5,459 nt of DNA from Candidatus Rifleibacteriota bacterium (GCA_028691595.1 JAQUZA010000248.1:1-5459), one strand, 5' to 3'. Counted from the stretch's first letter, positions 1 to 5,459 are shown. The notes: generated from the sequence alone by a model not told the origin. Numbers and translations: made by a program.

Positions 1-26
1 AGAAATTATAAGCCCGGAGGCACCAG

Positions 27-2294
27 ATGTACGTAAAAGATTGGCAAAGGTTGCTCTGCCTGGTTCTGGCATTGTTCGTTGCAATTTCTGCACAAGCGGC
101 AAGTCTTGAGACAGATTTTACCGACGGACTTAACCGGGTAGCCCGGGATATTCACGTTGCCGCCCGTGCGGCCGATTCATCCCAAAAAGATGCGGCAGTG
201 GCAGCGCTTGCCCGTGAATCGGCCAGCCTCGAAGCTTTTCAGCGCCTGGTTGCCACTATCGAGACTGCAGCCCAGGTTGATAAAGCCACCGAGCAGATTC
301 GTCTGTATGGTTATCGGGTTGCTTCAACCGCAGAAAAACGTGCTTTTGAGCAAGGCCTGCAGATACTCGAAAGCCGGATCAAGTATCTCGCTCAGACCGA
401 AAACCCGCAGCTGCTCGGCAAAATTGCTCCCATGCAGGCTATCCGCAAAGAAGTTGCCGCCAATTTTGCCAGGGTTGACGACAAACACCTGGTCGACACT
501 TCGATGCTTCTTGCCAGAAGAACCCCCGGCACCAGCGCGACCAAAAAAAGAACGGCTTCTGGTCTTCTGGGGGCTCACGTGGTTAATGGTAATACGGTAT
601 TTTCAGTTTATTCGCCCGAAGCCACAGAAGTTAAACTACACCTCTTCAAGAAAGCCACCGACAAAAAGGGCAGCGAATTTTTGATGCAGAAGAGTAAAGA
701 TGGCATCTGGCGCTATTCAATCAAGGGCGCAATTTACGGCACCTATTACGGCTTTACAGCAGATGGCCCCAAGGGGCCAGGCTATCATTTCGACCCTGAA
801 CGCCTGCTTTCTGACCCGTATGCCTTTGCAAACGTAGATCATGACGGCAAGAGTATCGTGGTTGACCACAGCTTCACCTGGACAAACAAAAGTTTTAAGC
901 GCCCGGCAGCCAAAGATGCAATTATTTACGAAATGCACATCAAAGACTTCTCAGCTCACAAAAGCTCAGGGGTGACTGGTGAAGCCCGGGGCGGTTACCT
1001 TGGCATGCTCAAAGGGAAAGATTCAGGCAAAGTTCTCGGGCATCTCAAAGAACTCGGCGTTAACGTGATTGAGCTGATGCCGGTTCATGAATTCGATAAT
1101 AATTTCGCCGGGGTTGTGAACCACTGGGGTTACATGACCAGCCATTTCTTTGCTCCAGAATGCTCTTTTGCCACTGGTAAGGCTGGCGAGGCGGTCAAAG
1201 AACTTAAAACCCTCATCGATGGTCTGCATAACGAAGGTTTTGCAGTTATGCTCGACGTTGTGTTCAACCACACCGCCGAAGGTGATCATCAGGGGTTGCC
1301 TCTCAATTTTAAAGGCTTTGATAACCCTGGCTATTACCGCCTTATGGATAACCGCAAATATTACTGGAACGGCACTGGCTGCGGCAATGAAATGAATACC
1401 GCCAGCCCGATGACCGCGAAGATGATCATTGACTGCCTTAAATACTGGGTTAAAGAATATAAAGTTGATGGCTTCAGATTCGATCTTGGCACTATCATTG
1501 ACAAGAAGACCATGCAGCGCATTATTGACGAGCTCCCGGATGATATTCTGCTGACGGCTGAGCCCTGGGCAGCCGACTGGAAACGCAACCAGTGGGGAAA
1601 AAGTGACTTTAGAAACACCCGGCTGGCAAAATGGAACGACGACTTCCGCGAAAAGATCAGGGCAATGATCAACGGCAATACCGAAAGAAACGATGTAATG
1701 ACAGTTCTTGCCGGTTCATGTTTCTGGTGGGCTGCAAAGCCGGCCGAAAGCCTCAACTACCTCGAAGCTCACGATGGCTATACTCTCAATGATCTTTATC
1801 ACGGTGACAAAAAGAAGACCCGTCTGGCTGCAGTTGCGCTTCTAACTGGTCAGGGTATTCCCATGATTCACGCCGGCCAGGAATTCAACCGCAGTAAGGG
1901 CGGCAATCATAACTCCTACGATCAGGATAACAACACCAATTATATCGATTGGGCTGTTAAAGAGAAGAACCGCGATATCTTCGATCTCTACAAAGGCCTG
2001 ATTGCCCTTCGCACAAAATATCCCAATTTCCGTCACGCTGTGGCGCTCAACAATCAGCACCTCGACTGGATTCAACCAGCAAACCACAACGGTCTTGGCA
2101 TGTTTCTCAAGGGCGAGAAAAACTTTCTCGTGCTCCTCAATGGCGACCCGAATAACTGGGTGAACTTTAAACTGCCCCTCGGTGGCACCTGGCAGGTTGT
2201 CTGCGATGGTGAAAAAGTTAAAGATGCCGGCCTCTATACAGCCGAAGGCGATTACAACGTTCCGCCAACCACCGGTGTAATTCTGAAAAAATAA
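27..2294 (+). CDS. Secreted GH13 alpha-glucan debranching enzyme (isoamylase/pullulanase type) with CBM48
   Basis: Probably hydrolyses alpha-1,6 branch points of glycogen, starch or pullulan outside the cytoplasm. Of the 755 residues, 1-24 read as a signal peptide (hydrophobic core about 9-20, AQA cleavage motif at 22-24). Residues 25-175 are Ala-rich and apparently helical, and I do not recognise them. Residues about 178-270 look like CBM48, the N-terminal beta-sandwich of debranching enzymes. The GH13 barrel follows with all four conserved regions: DVVFNH at 410-415, GFRFDLGTI at 482-490 (nucleophile D486), TAEPW at 510-514 (acid/base E512) and EAHDGYTL at 580-587 (H582, D583). HWGYMTSHFFAPE at 366-378 is the debranching-enzyme signature, closer to isoamylase (WGYMT) than to type I pullulanase (NWGYDP). 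About 665-755 is the C-terminal beta domain. GGAGG at 16-20 lies six bases before the ATG. The catalytic set is complete, so I expect activity. Substrate preference (isoamylase or pullulanase) cannot be settled by eye. Confidence 0.93.
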   Translation: MYVKDWQRLLCLVLALFVAISAQAASLETDFTDGLNRVARDIHVAARAADSSQKDAAVAALARESASLEAFQRLVATIETAAQVDKATEQIRLYGYRVASTAEKRAFEQGLQILESRIKYLAQTENPQLLGKIAPMQAIRKEVAANFARVDDKHLVDTSMLLARRTPGTSATKKRTASGLLGAHVVNGNTVFSVYSPEATEVKLHLFKKATDKKGSEFLMQKSKDGIWRYSIKGAIYGTYYGFTADGPKGPGYHFDPERLLSDPYAFANVDHDGKSIVVDHSFTWTNKSFKRPAAKDAIIYEMHIKDFSAHKSSGVTGEARGGYLGMLKGKDSGKVLGHLKELGVNVIELMPVHEFDNNFAGVVNHWGYMTSHFFAPECSFATGKAGEAVKELKTLIDGLHNEGFAVMLDVVFNHTAEGDHQGLPLNFKGFDNPGYYRLMDNRKYYWNGTGCGNEMNTASPMTAKMIIDCLKYWVKEYKVDGFRFDLGTIIDKKTMQRIIDELPDDILLTAEPWAADWKRNQWGKSDFRNTRLAKWNDDFREKIRAMINGNTERNDVMTVLAGSCFWWAAKPAESLNYLEAHDGYTLNDLYHGDKKKTRLAAVALLTGQGIPMIHAGQEFNRSKGGNHNSYDQDNNTNYIDWAVKEKNRDIFDLYKGLIALRTKYPNFRHAVALNNQHLDWIQPANHNGLGMFLKGEKNFLVLLNGDPNNWVNFKLPLGGTWQVVCDGEKVKDAGLYTAEGDYNVPPTTGVILKK

Positions 2295-2302
2295 TGGTCA
2301 TG

Positions 2303-2349
2303 AAAAGACCGCTGTCTCAGGCAAAATGTTTCTGAGGCAGCGGCTTTTT
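2303..2349 (+). terminator. Rho-independent terminator after the GH13 gene
   Basis: Arms 2309-2320 (CCGCTGTCTCAG) and 2332-2343 (CTGAGGCAGCGG) form a 12-bp stem with one G-U pair and an 11-base loop. With A2308 bulged, AAAAG (2303-2307) can also pair with CTTTT (2344-2348). T-rich sequence (TTTTTATTTT, 2345-2354) follows. The hairpin starts nine bases after the GH13 stop, the usual place for a terminator. Its loop contains ATG 2326, the first possible start of the next open frame, which makes that start doubtful. Confidence 0.8.
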
Positions 2350-2736
2350 ATTTTCATATTCCTGGTTTGTCTTGCATTTTGCCTTGGTCTCGCCTGCCAC
2401 TATTTTTGTGCAAACGAACCAGGCAATATGATTCGGGTGGGCAAAATTGAGTTCGACCTTGATCAGCTCGATGCCGATGGCTTGCGTGGCCCGCCAGATG
2501 GCAAAGTCGCACTATCTTACGAATTCGCCATTCCAGATACTCAAGAATGTAAAGCTCAGGTTATCGGCATTGATAAAACTGTTCAATTTATGCCAGGCTC
2601 AAGAGGAAGAACAGTTAAAGGCGATGATGAATGCCTGTGCATCGGTTCAACGCAGCAGAAAAATTTCCGTCAGGTTCTTTATTCTCTGGCTGAACTCAGC
2701 TATGTTGAGCGAATCATCGTTTGTGATTTTGAGTGA
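2326..2736 (+). CDS. Small protein of unknown function, possible signal peptide or membrane anchor; start uncertain
   Basis: I cannot assign a function. The longest reading is 136 residues. Residues 1-29 have two Arg and then a long hydrophobic run, like a signal peptide or anchor; LGLAC at 20-24 is only a poor lipobox. The rest is soluble-looking and ordered: DGLRGPPDG at 51-59, ALSYEFAIPDT at 62-72, MPGSRGR at 89-95, ECLCIGST at 102-109 and a C-terminal LAELSYVERIIVCDFE. Cysteines stand at 75, 103, 105 and 133. Start problem: ATG 2326 has no Shine-Dalgarno and sits in the loop of a terminator hairpin, so residues 1-12 are encoded by its 3' arm and T-tract. ATG 2428 (Met35), with a weak AGG four bases upstream, would give a 102-residue cytosolic protein starting where the conserved-looking part begins. 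I favour 2428 slightly but give the longer span. The downstream part has a Gly/Pro-motif-rich, globular character unlike a chance frame. Confidence 0.68.
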   Translation: MFLRQRLFIFIFLVCLAFCLGLACHYFCANEPGNMIRVGKIEFDLDQLDADGLRGPPDGKVALSYEFAIPDTQECKAQVIGIDKTVQFMPGSRGRTVKGDDECLCIGSTQQKNFRQVLYSLAELSYVERIIVCDFE

Positions 2737-2757
2737 GTTGCCCTGCAGACTTTTTTT
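2736..2757 (+). terminator. Weak candidate terminator after the small unknown gene
   Basis: AGTTGC (2736-2741) can pair with GCA(G)ACT (2745-2751) around a three-base loop with G2748 bulged. A run of seven T follows at 2751-2757, starting within the stem. The hairpin is short and imperfect, so efficiency is doubtful. The position, at the stop codon and ahead of the rrf2 promoter region, fits a transcript end. Confidence 0.35.
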
Positions 2758-2778
2758 AGTGACAATTTGTGGGTTTTC

Positions 2779-2798
2779 ATTATATTCTTAAGTATAAT
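2779..2798 (+). promoter_or_regulatory. Inverted repeat overlapping the -10 box, candidate Rrf2 operator
   Basis: ATTATA (2779-2784) and TATAAT (2793-2798) are exact inverted copies around eight bases; 14 of the 20 positions obey the dyad. The right arm is the -10 hexamer itself, so a bound dimer would block RNA polymerase. Rrf2 regulators bind AT-rich dyads as dimers and often autoregulate. AT-rich palindromes also arise by chance, so this is a candidate only. Confidence 0.4.
2793..2798 (+). promoter_or_regulatory. Consensus -10 box of the likely rrf2-cysK promoter
   Basis: TATAAT at 2793-2798 is a perfect sigma-70-type -10 hexamer in an AT-rich intergenic stretch, 37 bases before the rrf2 ATG. 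No good -35 box sits at 16-18 bases (the 17-base position reads TGGGTT). The nearest TTG hexamer, TTGTGG at 2767-2772, is 20 bases away. A strong -10 with a poor -35 is common at regulated promoters. The predicted transcription start is near 2805. This is inferred from sequence only. Confidence 0.6.
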
Positions 2799-2835
2799 AC
2801 TTTACAAACTCGACAATTGTGGCGGTTAGATTTTT

Positions 2836-3279
2836 ATGATGAAAGTTTCCACAAAGGGCAGATACGGGCTGCGTATAATGCTTGAGCTGGCTCTGCAATA
2901 TGGAAGAAGCCCGGTGCTGGCTGCAACGATTGCTGCAAATCAGAATATTTCAGCGAACTATATTCACCTGCTGATCAAAGACCTGCGAACCTCTGGTCTT
3001 GTTATGGCCATGCGCGGGCCTAACGGTGGGTATTCGCTGGCAAAGGCACCTTCGGTCATTAATGTCCTTCAGGTTATTGAAGCTCTTGAAGGAAAGACCG
3101 GGGTTGCTGATTGTGTAACGACGGCACAGAGTTGTGGCCGTTCTGAGTTCTGTGTTGCCAGGGAAGTCTGGATGAAAGTTAATAAAGCTGTTGAAGTTGC
3201 AATGAAGGAAATAACTCTGGAACAACTGGTTCTGATGCAGGCAAACTGCAATGATGCGCTGCTTGATTTCCAGATCTAA
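2836..3279 (+). CDS. Rrf2-family transcriptional regulator with three Fe-S-type cysteines (IscR/NsrR/RirA-like)
   Basis: A DNA-binding regulator, probably sensing iron-sulfur, redox, NO or cysteine status. The 147 residues match the usual family length. The N-terminus KVSTKGRYGLRIMLELA (3-19) is the classic Rrf2 opening. The winged helix-turn-helix spans about 24-75, with recognition helix NISANYIHLLIKDLRTSGL (37-55) and wing RGPNGGYSL (60-68). C93, C100 and C106 (x6, x5 spacing) fall where IscR has C92, C98 and C104. The IscR fourth ligand, His three residues after the last Cys, is Arg109 here, so cluster coordination would differ. ATG codons occur at 2836 and 2839; the family usually begins at MKVSTKGRYG, so 2839 may be the real start. 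The Shine-Dalgarno is weak (GGCGG, 2821-2825). cysK follows after 13 bases, so the two are almost surely co-transcribed and cysteine or Fe-S metabolism is the likely regulon. The upstream repeats suggest autoregulation. Confidence 0.93.
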   Translation: MMKVSTKGRYGLRIMLELALQYGRSPVLAATIAANQNISANYIHLLIKDLRTSGLVMAMRGPNGGYSLAKAPSVINVLQVIEALEGKTGVADCVTTAQSCGRSEFCVAREVWMKVNKAVEVAMKEITLEQLVLMQANCNDALLDFQI

Positions 3280-3281
3280 AC

Positions 3282-3287
3282 AGGAGG
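3282..3287 (+). promoter_or_regulatory. Ribosome binding site fixing the cysK start
   Basis: AGGAGG, a full Shine-Dalgarno match, lies five bases before ATG 3293. It decides against the longer in-frame reading from ATG 3251, which lies inside rrf2 and would add 14 residues that E. coli CysK lacks. Confidence 0.85.
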
Positions 3288-3292
3288 CACAA

Positions 3293-4249
3293 ATGTATTT
3301 TGATGATAACAGCCTGAGCATCGGCAACACGCCGCTGGTCAAAATAAATCGCATTACCCACGGGTTCCCGGCTACTGTTCTGGCCAAGATCGAAGGTCGC
3401 AACCCGGCTTATTCAGTTAAATGTCGCGTTGCCGCATCGATGATCTGGGAGGCAGAAAAGTCCGGAATTCTCAAGCCAGGGAATGCAGATGTGACAGTAG
3501 TTGAGCCGACCAGTGGCAACACCGGTATCGGGCTGGCCTTTGTCTGTGCCGCCCGCGGTTACCCGCTCATTCTGACAATGCCTGACACCATGTCGGTAGA
3601 AAGGCGGCGCATGCTGGCTGCTTACGGTGCCAAAGTTGTGCTTACCGAAGGCGCAAGGGGCATGAACGGTGCCATTGAAGAGGCCGAAAAACTTGTGGCT
3701 TCTGACCCGGCAAGATTCTTCAGCCCTCAACAGTTTAAGAACCCTGCTAACCCCGAAATTCACTTCAGAACAACCGGGCCCGAAATCTTTCAAGATACCA
3801 AAGGCAAAATCGATATTTTTGTAGCCGGAGTGGGAACTGGCGGCACTATAACCGGTATCAGCCGCTATCTTAAACAAAAAATGGGTCTCGGGGTCTGGAC
3901 GGTGGCCGTTGAGCCCGAAAGTTCAAGGGTGCTTGCCGCGATTAAAGCCGGAGAAACGCCCAGACATGCTGCGCATAAAATCCAGGGCATCGGTGCCGGT
4001 TTTAAACCAGATATTCTCGACCTCGACCTGGTTGATGAAACGGCTGCGGTCAGTAATGAAGAGGCTATTGAGTTTGCCCGCCGTCTGCATCGTGAAGAGG
4101 GCATTACCTGTGGTATTTCCTGTGGTGCCGCCATGGCAGTTGCCGCACGCTTGGCGCATAAACCTGAGAATGAGGGCAAGACGATCGTTACCGTTTTCCC
4201 TGATTCTGGAGAAAGGTACATAAGTACTGTTTTGTTTGAAGGAATCTGA
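3293..4249 (+). CDS. cysK: Cysteine synthase A (O-acetylserine sulfhydrylase)
   Basis: A cytosolic, PLP-dependent enzyme that makes L-cysteine from O-acetyl-L-serine and sulfide. Its 318 residues align almost end to end with E. coli CysK as I remember it (323 residues). Visible marks are DNSLSIGNTPLVKINRI (5-21); NPAYSVKCR (37-45) with PLP Schiff-base K43; the substrate loop TSGNTG (73-78); QQFKNPANPEIH (146-157); the PLP phosphate loop GTGGT (181-185); HKIQGIGAGF; GISCGAA (274-280), with S276 at the pyridine-nitrogen position; and GERYISTVLF near the C-terminus. No key residue is missing. The length, lacking the regulatory extension of cystathionine beta-synthase, and the SVKCR motif favour CysK; CysM cannot be wholly excluded. 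It follows rrf2 by 13 bases in one operon. No serine acetyltransferase (cysE) gene lies in the window. Confidence 0.97.
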   Translation: MYFDDNSLSIGNTPLVKINRITHGFPATVLAKIEGRNPAYSVKCRVAASMIWEAEKSGILKPGNADVTVVEPTSGNTGIGLAFVCAARGYPLILTMPDTMSVERRRMLAAYGAKVVLTEGARGMNGAIEEAEKLVASDPARFFSPQQFKNPANPEIHFRTTGPEIFQDTKGKIDIFVAGVGTGGTITGISRYLKQKMGLGVWTVAVEPESSRVLAAIKAGETPRHAAHKIQGIGAGFKPDILDLDLVDETAAVSNEEAIEFARRLHREEGITCGISCGAAMAVAARLAHKPENEGKTIVTVFPDSGERYISTVLFEGI

Positions 4250-4258
4250 AACCGGCTT

Positions 4259-4289
4259 GCTGTTTGCTGGCCTCTGGTTGGCAAACAGC
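4259..4289 (+). promoter_or_regulatory. Perfect 9-bp stem-loop between cysK and the barrel gene
   Basis: GCTGTTTGC (4259-4267) and GCAAACAGC (4281-4289) are exact inverted copies around a 13-base loop. No T-run follows on either strand, so this is not a typical intrinsic terminator. It starts nine bases after the cysK stop and could be a 3'-end-stabilising hairpin, a factor-dependent terminator or a processing site. The palindrome GCTTAAGC (4290-4297) comes directly after it. Confidence 0.6.
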
Positions 4290-4309
4290 GCTTAAGCAGG
4301 GAGATTGTC

Positions 4310-4315
4310 AGGAGG
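4310..4315 (+). promoter_or_regulatory. Ribosome binding site supporting a GTG start
   Basis: AGGAGG lies four bases before GTG 4320. It supports this non-ATG start, which is followed at once by Lys-Lys and a hydrophobic segment typical of a signal peptide. Confidence 0.8.
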
Positions 4316-4319
4316 TTTT

Positions 4320-5459
4320 GTGAAAAAAGTTTTCTGCCGGTTGCTGATTTGTATGGCTGCAATTACTGCTTTTGCTTCTGGCAGTGTTGTTGCCCGGGAA
4401 ATAGACCCATTTGCCGATCTGCAGATTGCAGCTTCTGCGGCTGCAGACCTTAATGCGGGCATTGGTTCAAAAACCGGGAGTTACTTTTTTAAAAATGAGA
4501 TTCTGACACAGTTTTCGTTTGCCTCCGGTGCCGATGAAGACCGACGACCGTATCACCGCCATTCATACGGTTTTGAGATTTTAAAAAAGTTTGCCGACGA
4601 AGTTTCGACCACTTCAAGTTTTAACCTGCAGACAAGACTTGTTTTCAGGCGCAATTACGCCTCAGTCATTAACGACATGGAAGGGGCAGGCCGTAACGAG
4701 GTCTTTCTTGAATACCACAACTTCTACGTTGATCTCTATAATGCTCTTGATTCCTGGATGCCCCCAGAGGCTCGTTCGCGCAACATCGGCCGCTATAATT
4801 TCAGATTCGGGCGATTCTATCTGCCTTTCGGCCTGAATCTGCAGACCGATACCCATGCCACCGTTCTGCAACTTTCCAACGATCGTAATTTTGGTTTTGA
4901 ACGTGACTGGTATGCAGGGTTCTGGGGTGCCGTCAACCGAAATCTGAATTACGATCTGTATTACATGCTTGGAACCGGCTACGATCTGACTTTGAAGGGT
5001 CAGAAGGGTTTGCTGGGTGCCAGGCTCAGCCTTTCCAGTCGTTATCTGTATGAATATGGTTTCGAGGGGGGCCTGTCATTGATAACGGGCGAAAGAATGT
5101 CGAAGCACTCGGCAATGCGTAGCCACAGCGTCATGATGGGCGTTGATCGTGGCAAGCTGATCGATACGATGCGGGCTGGTATTGACGGACGCTATGGTCT
5201 GGCTGTTACTGGTGGTCGCCTGACCCTGACCAGTGAACTTAGCAGCGGCCGTGATGAAAAAGACGATGTTCTGACCCAGCTTTACCAGCTTGATTACCTG
5301 CGCAGCGACCGCCGATTTGGCTGGGCGACGCAGTATCGACGCTTCTGGCAGGAAATTGGCCATGATGAAACTGATACCTCGATGATTGGCGAGCTTACCT
5401 GGTATATGAAAAATGATTTTGGCAACGCCAATCTTGAATGGATCAAGCTGAACGTTGAA
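4320..5459 (+). CDS. Probable outer-membrane beta-barrel (porin-like) protein, cut off by the window end
   Basis: A frame of 380 codons runs from GTG 4320 to the last base without a stop, so the C-terminus is missing. Residues 1-25 form a clear signal peptide: VKKVFCRLL, a hydrophobic core, then a VVA motif before REIDPF. The mature part has no long hydrophobic helix. It has many short stretches of alternating aromatic/hydrophobic and polar residues, rich in Tyr, Phe, Trp, Gly and Asn, as in outer-membrane strands: YNFRFGRFYLPFGLNLQ, RDWYAGFWGAV, LNYDLYYMLGTGYDL, RYGLAVTGGRLTLTSEL, FGWATQYRRFW. From memory, GRFYLPFGLN followed by DTHATVLQL resembles porin-like proteins with a G-x-F-x-x-PFGL motif, but I cannot name the family or substrate. 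It starts 70 bases after cysK and could be read through from that operon; I see no convincing promoter in the gap. Internal ATGs would remove the signal peptide, so GTG is preferred. Confidence 0.85.
   Translation, partial: MKKVFCRLLICMAAITAFASGSVVAREIDPFADLQIAASAAADLNAGIGSKTGSYFFKNEILTQFSFASGADEDRRPYHRHSYGFEILKKFADEVSTTSSFNLQTRLVFRRNYASVINDMEGAGRNEVFLEYHNFYVDLYNALDSWMPPEARSRNIGRYNFRFGRFYLPFGLNLQTDTHATVLQLSNDRNFGFERDWYAGFWGAVNRNLNYDLYYMLGTGYDLTLKGQKGLLGARLSLSSRYLYEYGFEGGLSLITGERMSKHSAMRSHSVMMGVDRGKLIDTMRAGIDGRYGLAVTGGRLTLTSELSSGRDEKDDVLTQLYQLDYLRSDRRFGWATQYRRFWQEIGHDETDTSMIGELTWYMKNDFGNANLEWIKLNVE

Larger units (their letters stand above)
2761..2822 (+). repeat. Direct repeat pair flanking the rrf2 promoter
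   Basis: GACAATTTGTGG at 2761-2772 recurs as GACAATTGTGG at 2812-2822, one base shorter, with starts 51 bases apart (about five helical turns). The downstream copy contains the perfect 8-base palindrome ACAATTGT (2813-2820). The upstream copy covers the -35 position and the downstream copy lies just after the predicted transcription start. That layout suits two operator sites for one regulator. Confidence 0.45.

Noticed and set aside
1..26. AT-rich AAATTATA at the left edge as a possible -10 box for the GH13 gene
   Set aside because: It is too close to the Shine-Dalgarno and start codon, and the upstream sequence needed to judge it is outside the window.
157..684. 175-codon frame on the + strand within the GH13 gene
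   Set aside because: It overlaps the signal-peptide, N-terminal and CBM48 coding sequence in another frame; its Pro/Lys/Arg-rich product has no family features.
764..779. Near-perfect palindrome TGGCCCCAAGGGGCCA inside the GH13 gene
   Set aside because: It is explained by codons for Gly-Pro-Lys-Gly-Pro in the CBM48 region, with no T-tract or regulatory context.
2294..2335. 13-codon mini-frame overlapping the GH13 stop (TAATG), ending in the terminator stem
   Set aside because: It has no Shine-Dalgarno and no residue pattern typical of a leader peptide; a frame this short is expected by chance.
3251..3292. Upstream in-frame ATG as an alternative cysK start
   Set aside because: It lies inside rrf2 without a ribosome binding site, while AGGAGG stands right before ATG 3293, where homology begins.
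4111..4127. Extra cysteines in CysK (C273 and C277) beside the PLP-binding serine, considered as a redox switch
   Set aside because: Substitution in the GIS(S/C)GAA motif is ordinary variation in this enzyme family as far as I know; spacing alone does not support a disulfide.
3865..4362. 165-codon open frame on the minus strand opposite the end of cysK
   Set aside because: It is antisense to well-conserved cysK sequence, has low-complexity Ser/Arg/Ala composition and no recognisable domain, so it is a shadow frame.

Overview
The window looks like an ordinary chromosomal stretch of a diderm (Gram-negative-type) heterotrophic bacterium of balanced base composition. Two of its proteins have cleavable signal peptides, and one of these reads as an outer-membrane beta-barrel, which supports two membranes. 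Nothing visible fixes the taxon. All five genes lie on the + strand. I see no mobile element, CRISPR array, tRNA or rRNA.

Layout: (1) 27-2294 is a secreted GH13 alpha-glucan debranching enzyme (isoamylase/pullulanase type). It has a signal peptide, an unrecognised helical N-terminal region, a CBM48 domain and a complete catalytic barrel. (2) A strong rho-independent terminator follows at 2303-2349. (3) A small protein of unknown function ends at 2736. Its longest reading starts inside the terminator loop, so its true start is doubtful (ATG 2326 or ATG 2428). (4) A 99-base intergenic region carries a consensus -10 box, an inverted repeat over that box, and a pair of direct repeats flanking it. 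(5) An Rrf2-family regulator with three cysteines placed like Fe-S ligands is followed after 13 bases by cysteine synthase A (cysK). (6) After a 70-base gap with a perfect 9-bp hairpin, a GTG-started gene runs open to the end of the window. It encodes a signal-peptide-bearing, probable outer-membrane beta-barrel protein and is cut off at 380 residues.

How the genes may work together: rrf2-cysK is the clearest functional unit. A sulfur- or Fe-S-responsive repressor probably controls itself and the last step of cysteine synthesis through the repeats around the promoter. The debranching enzyme and the barrel protein are envelope-located and could both serve carbohydrate use, but nothing in the sequence ties them together. 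No wholly new system is evident. The points most worth a second look are the operator layout before rrf2, the terminator/start overlap, the N-terminal region of the GH13 protein, and the barrel gene that an ATG-based search would miss.
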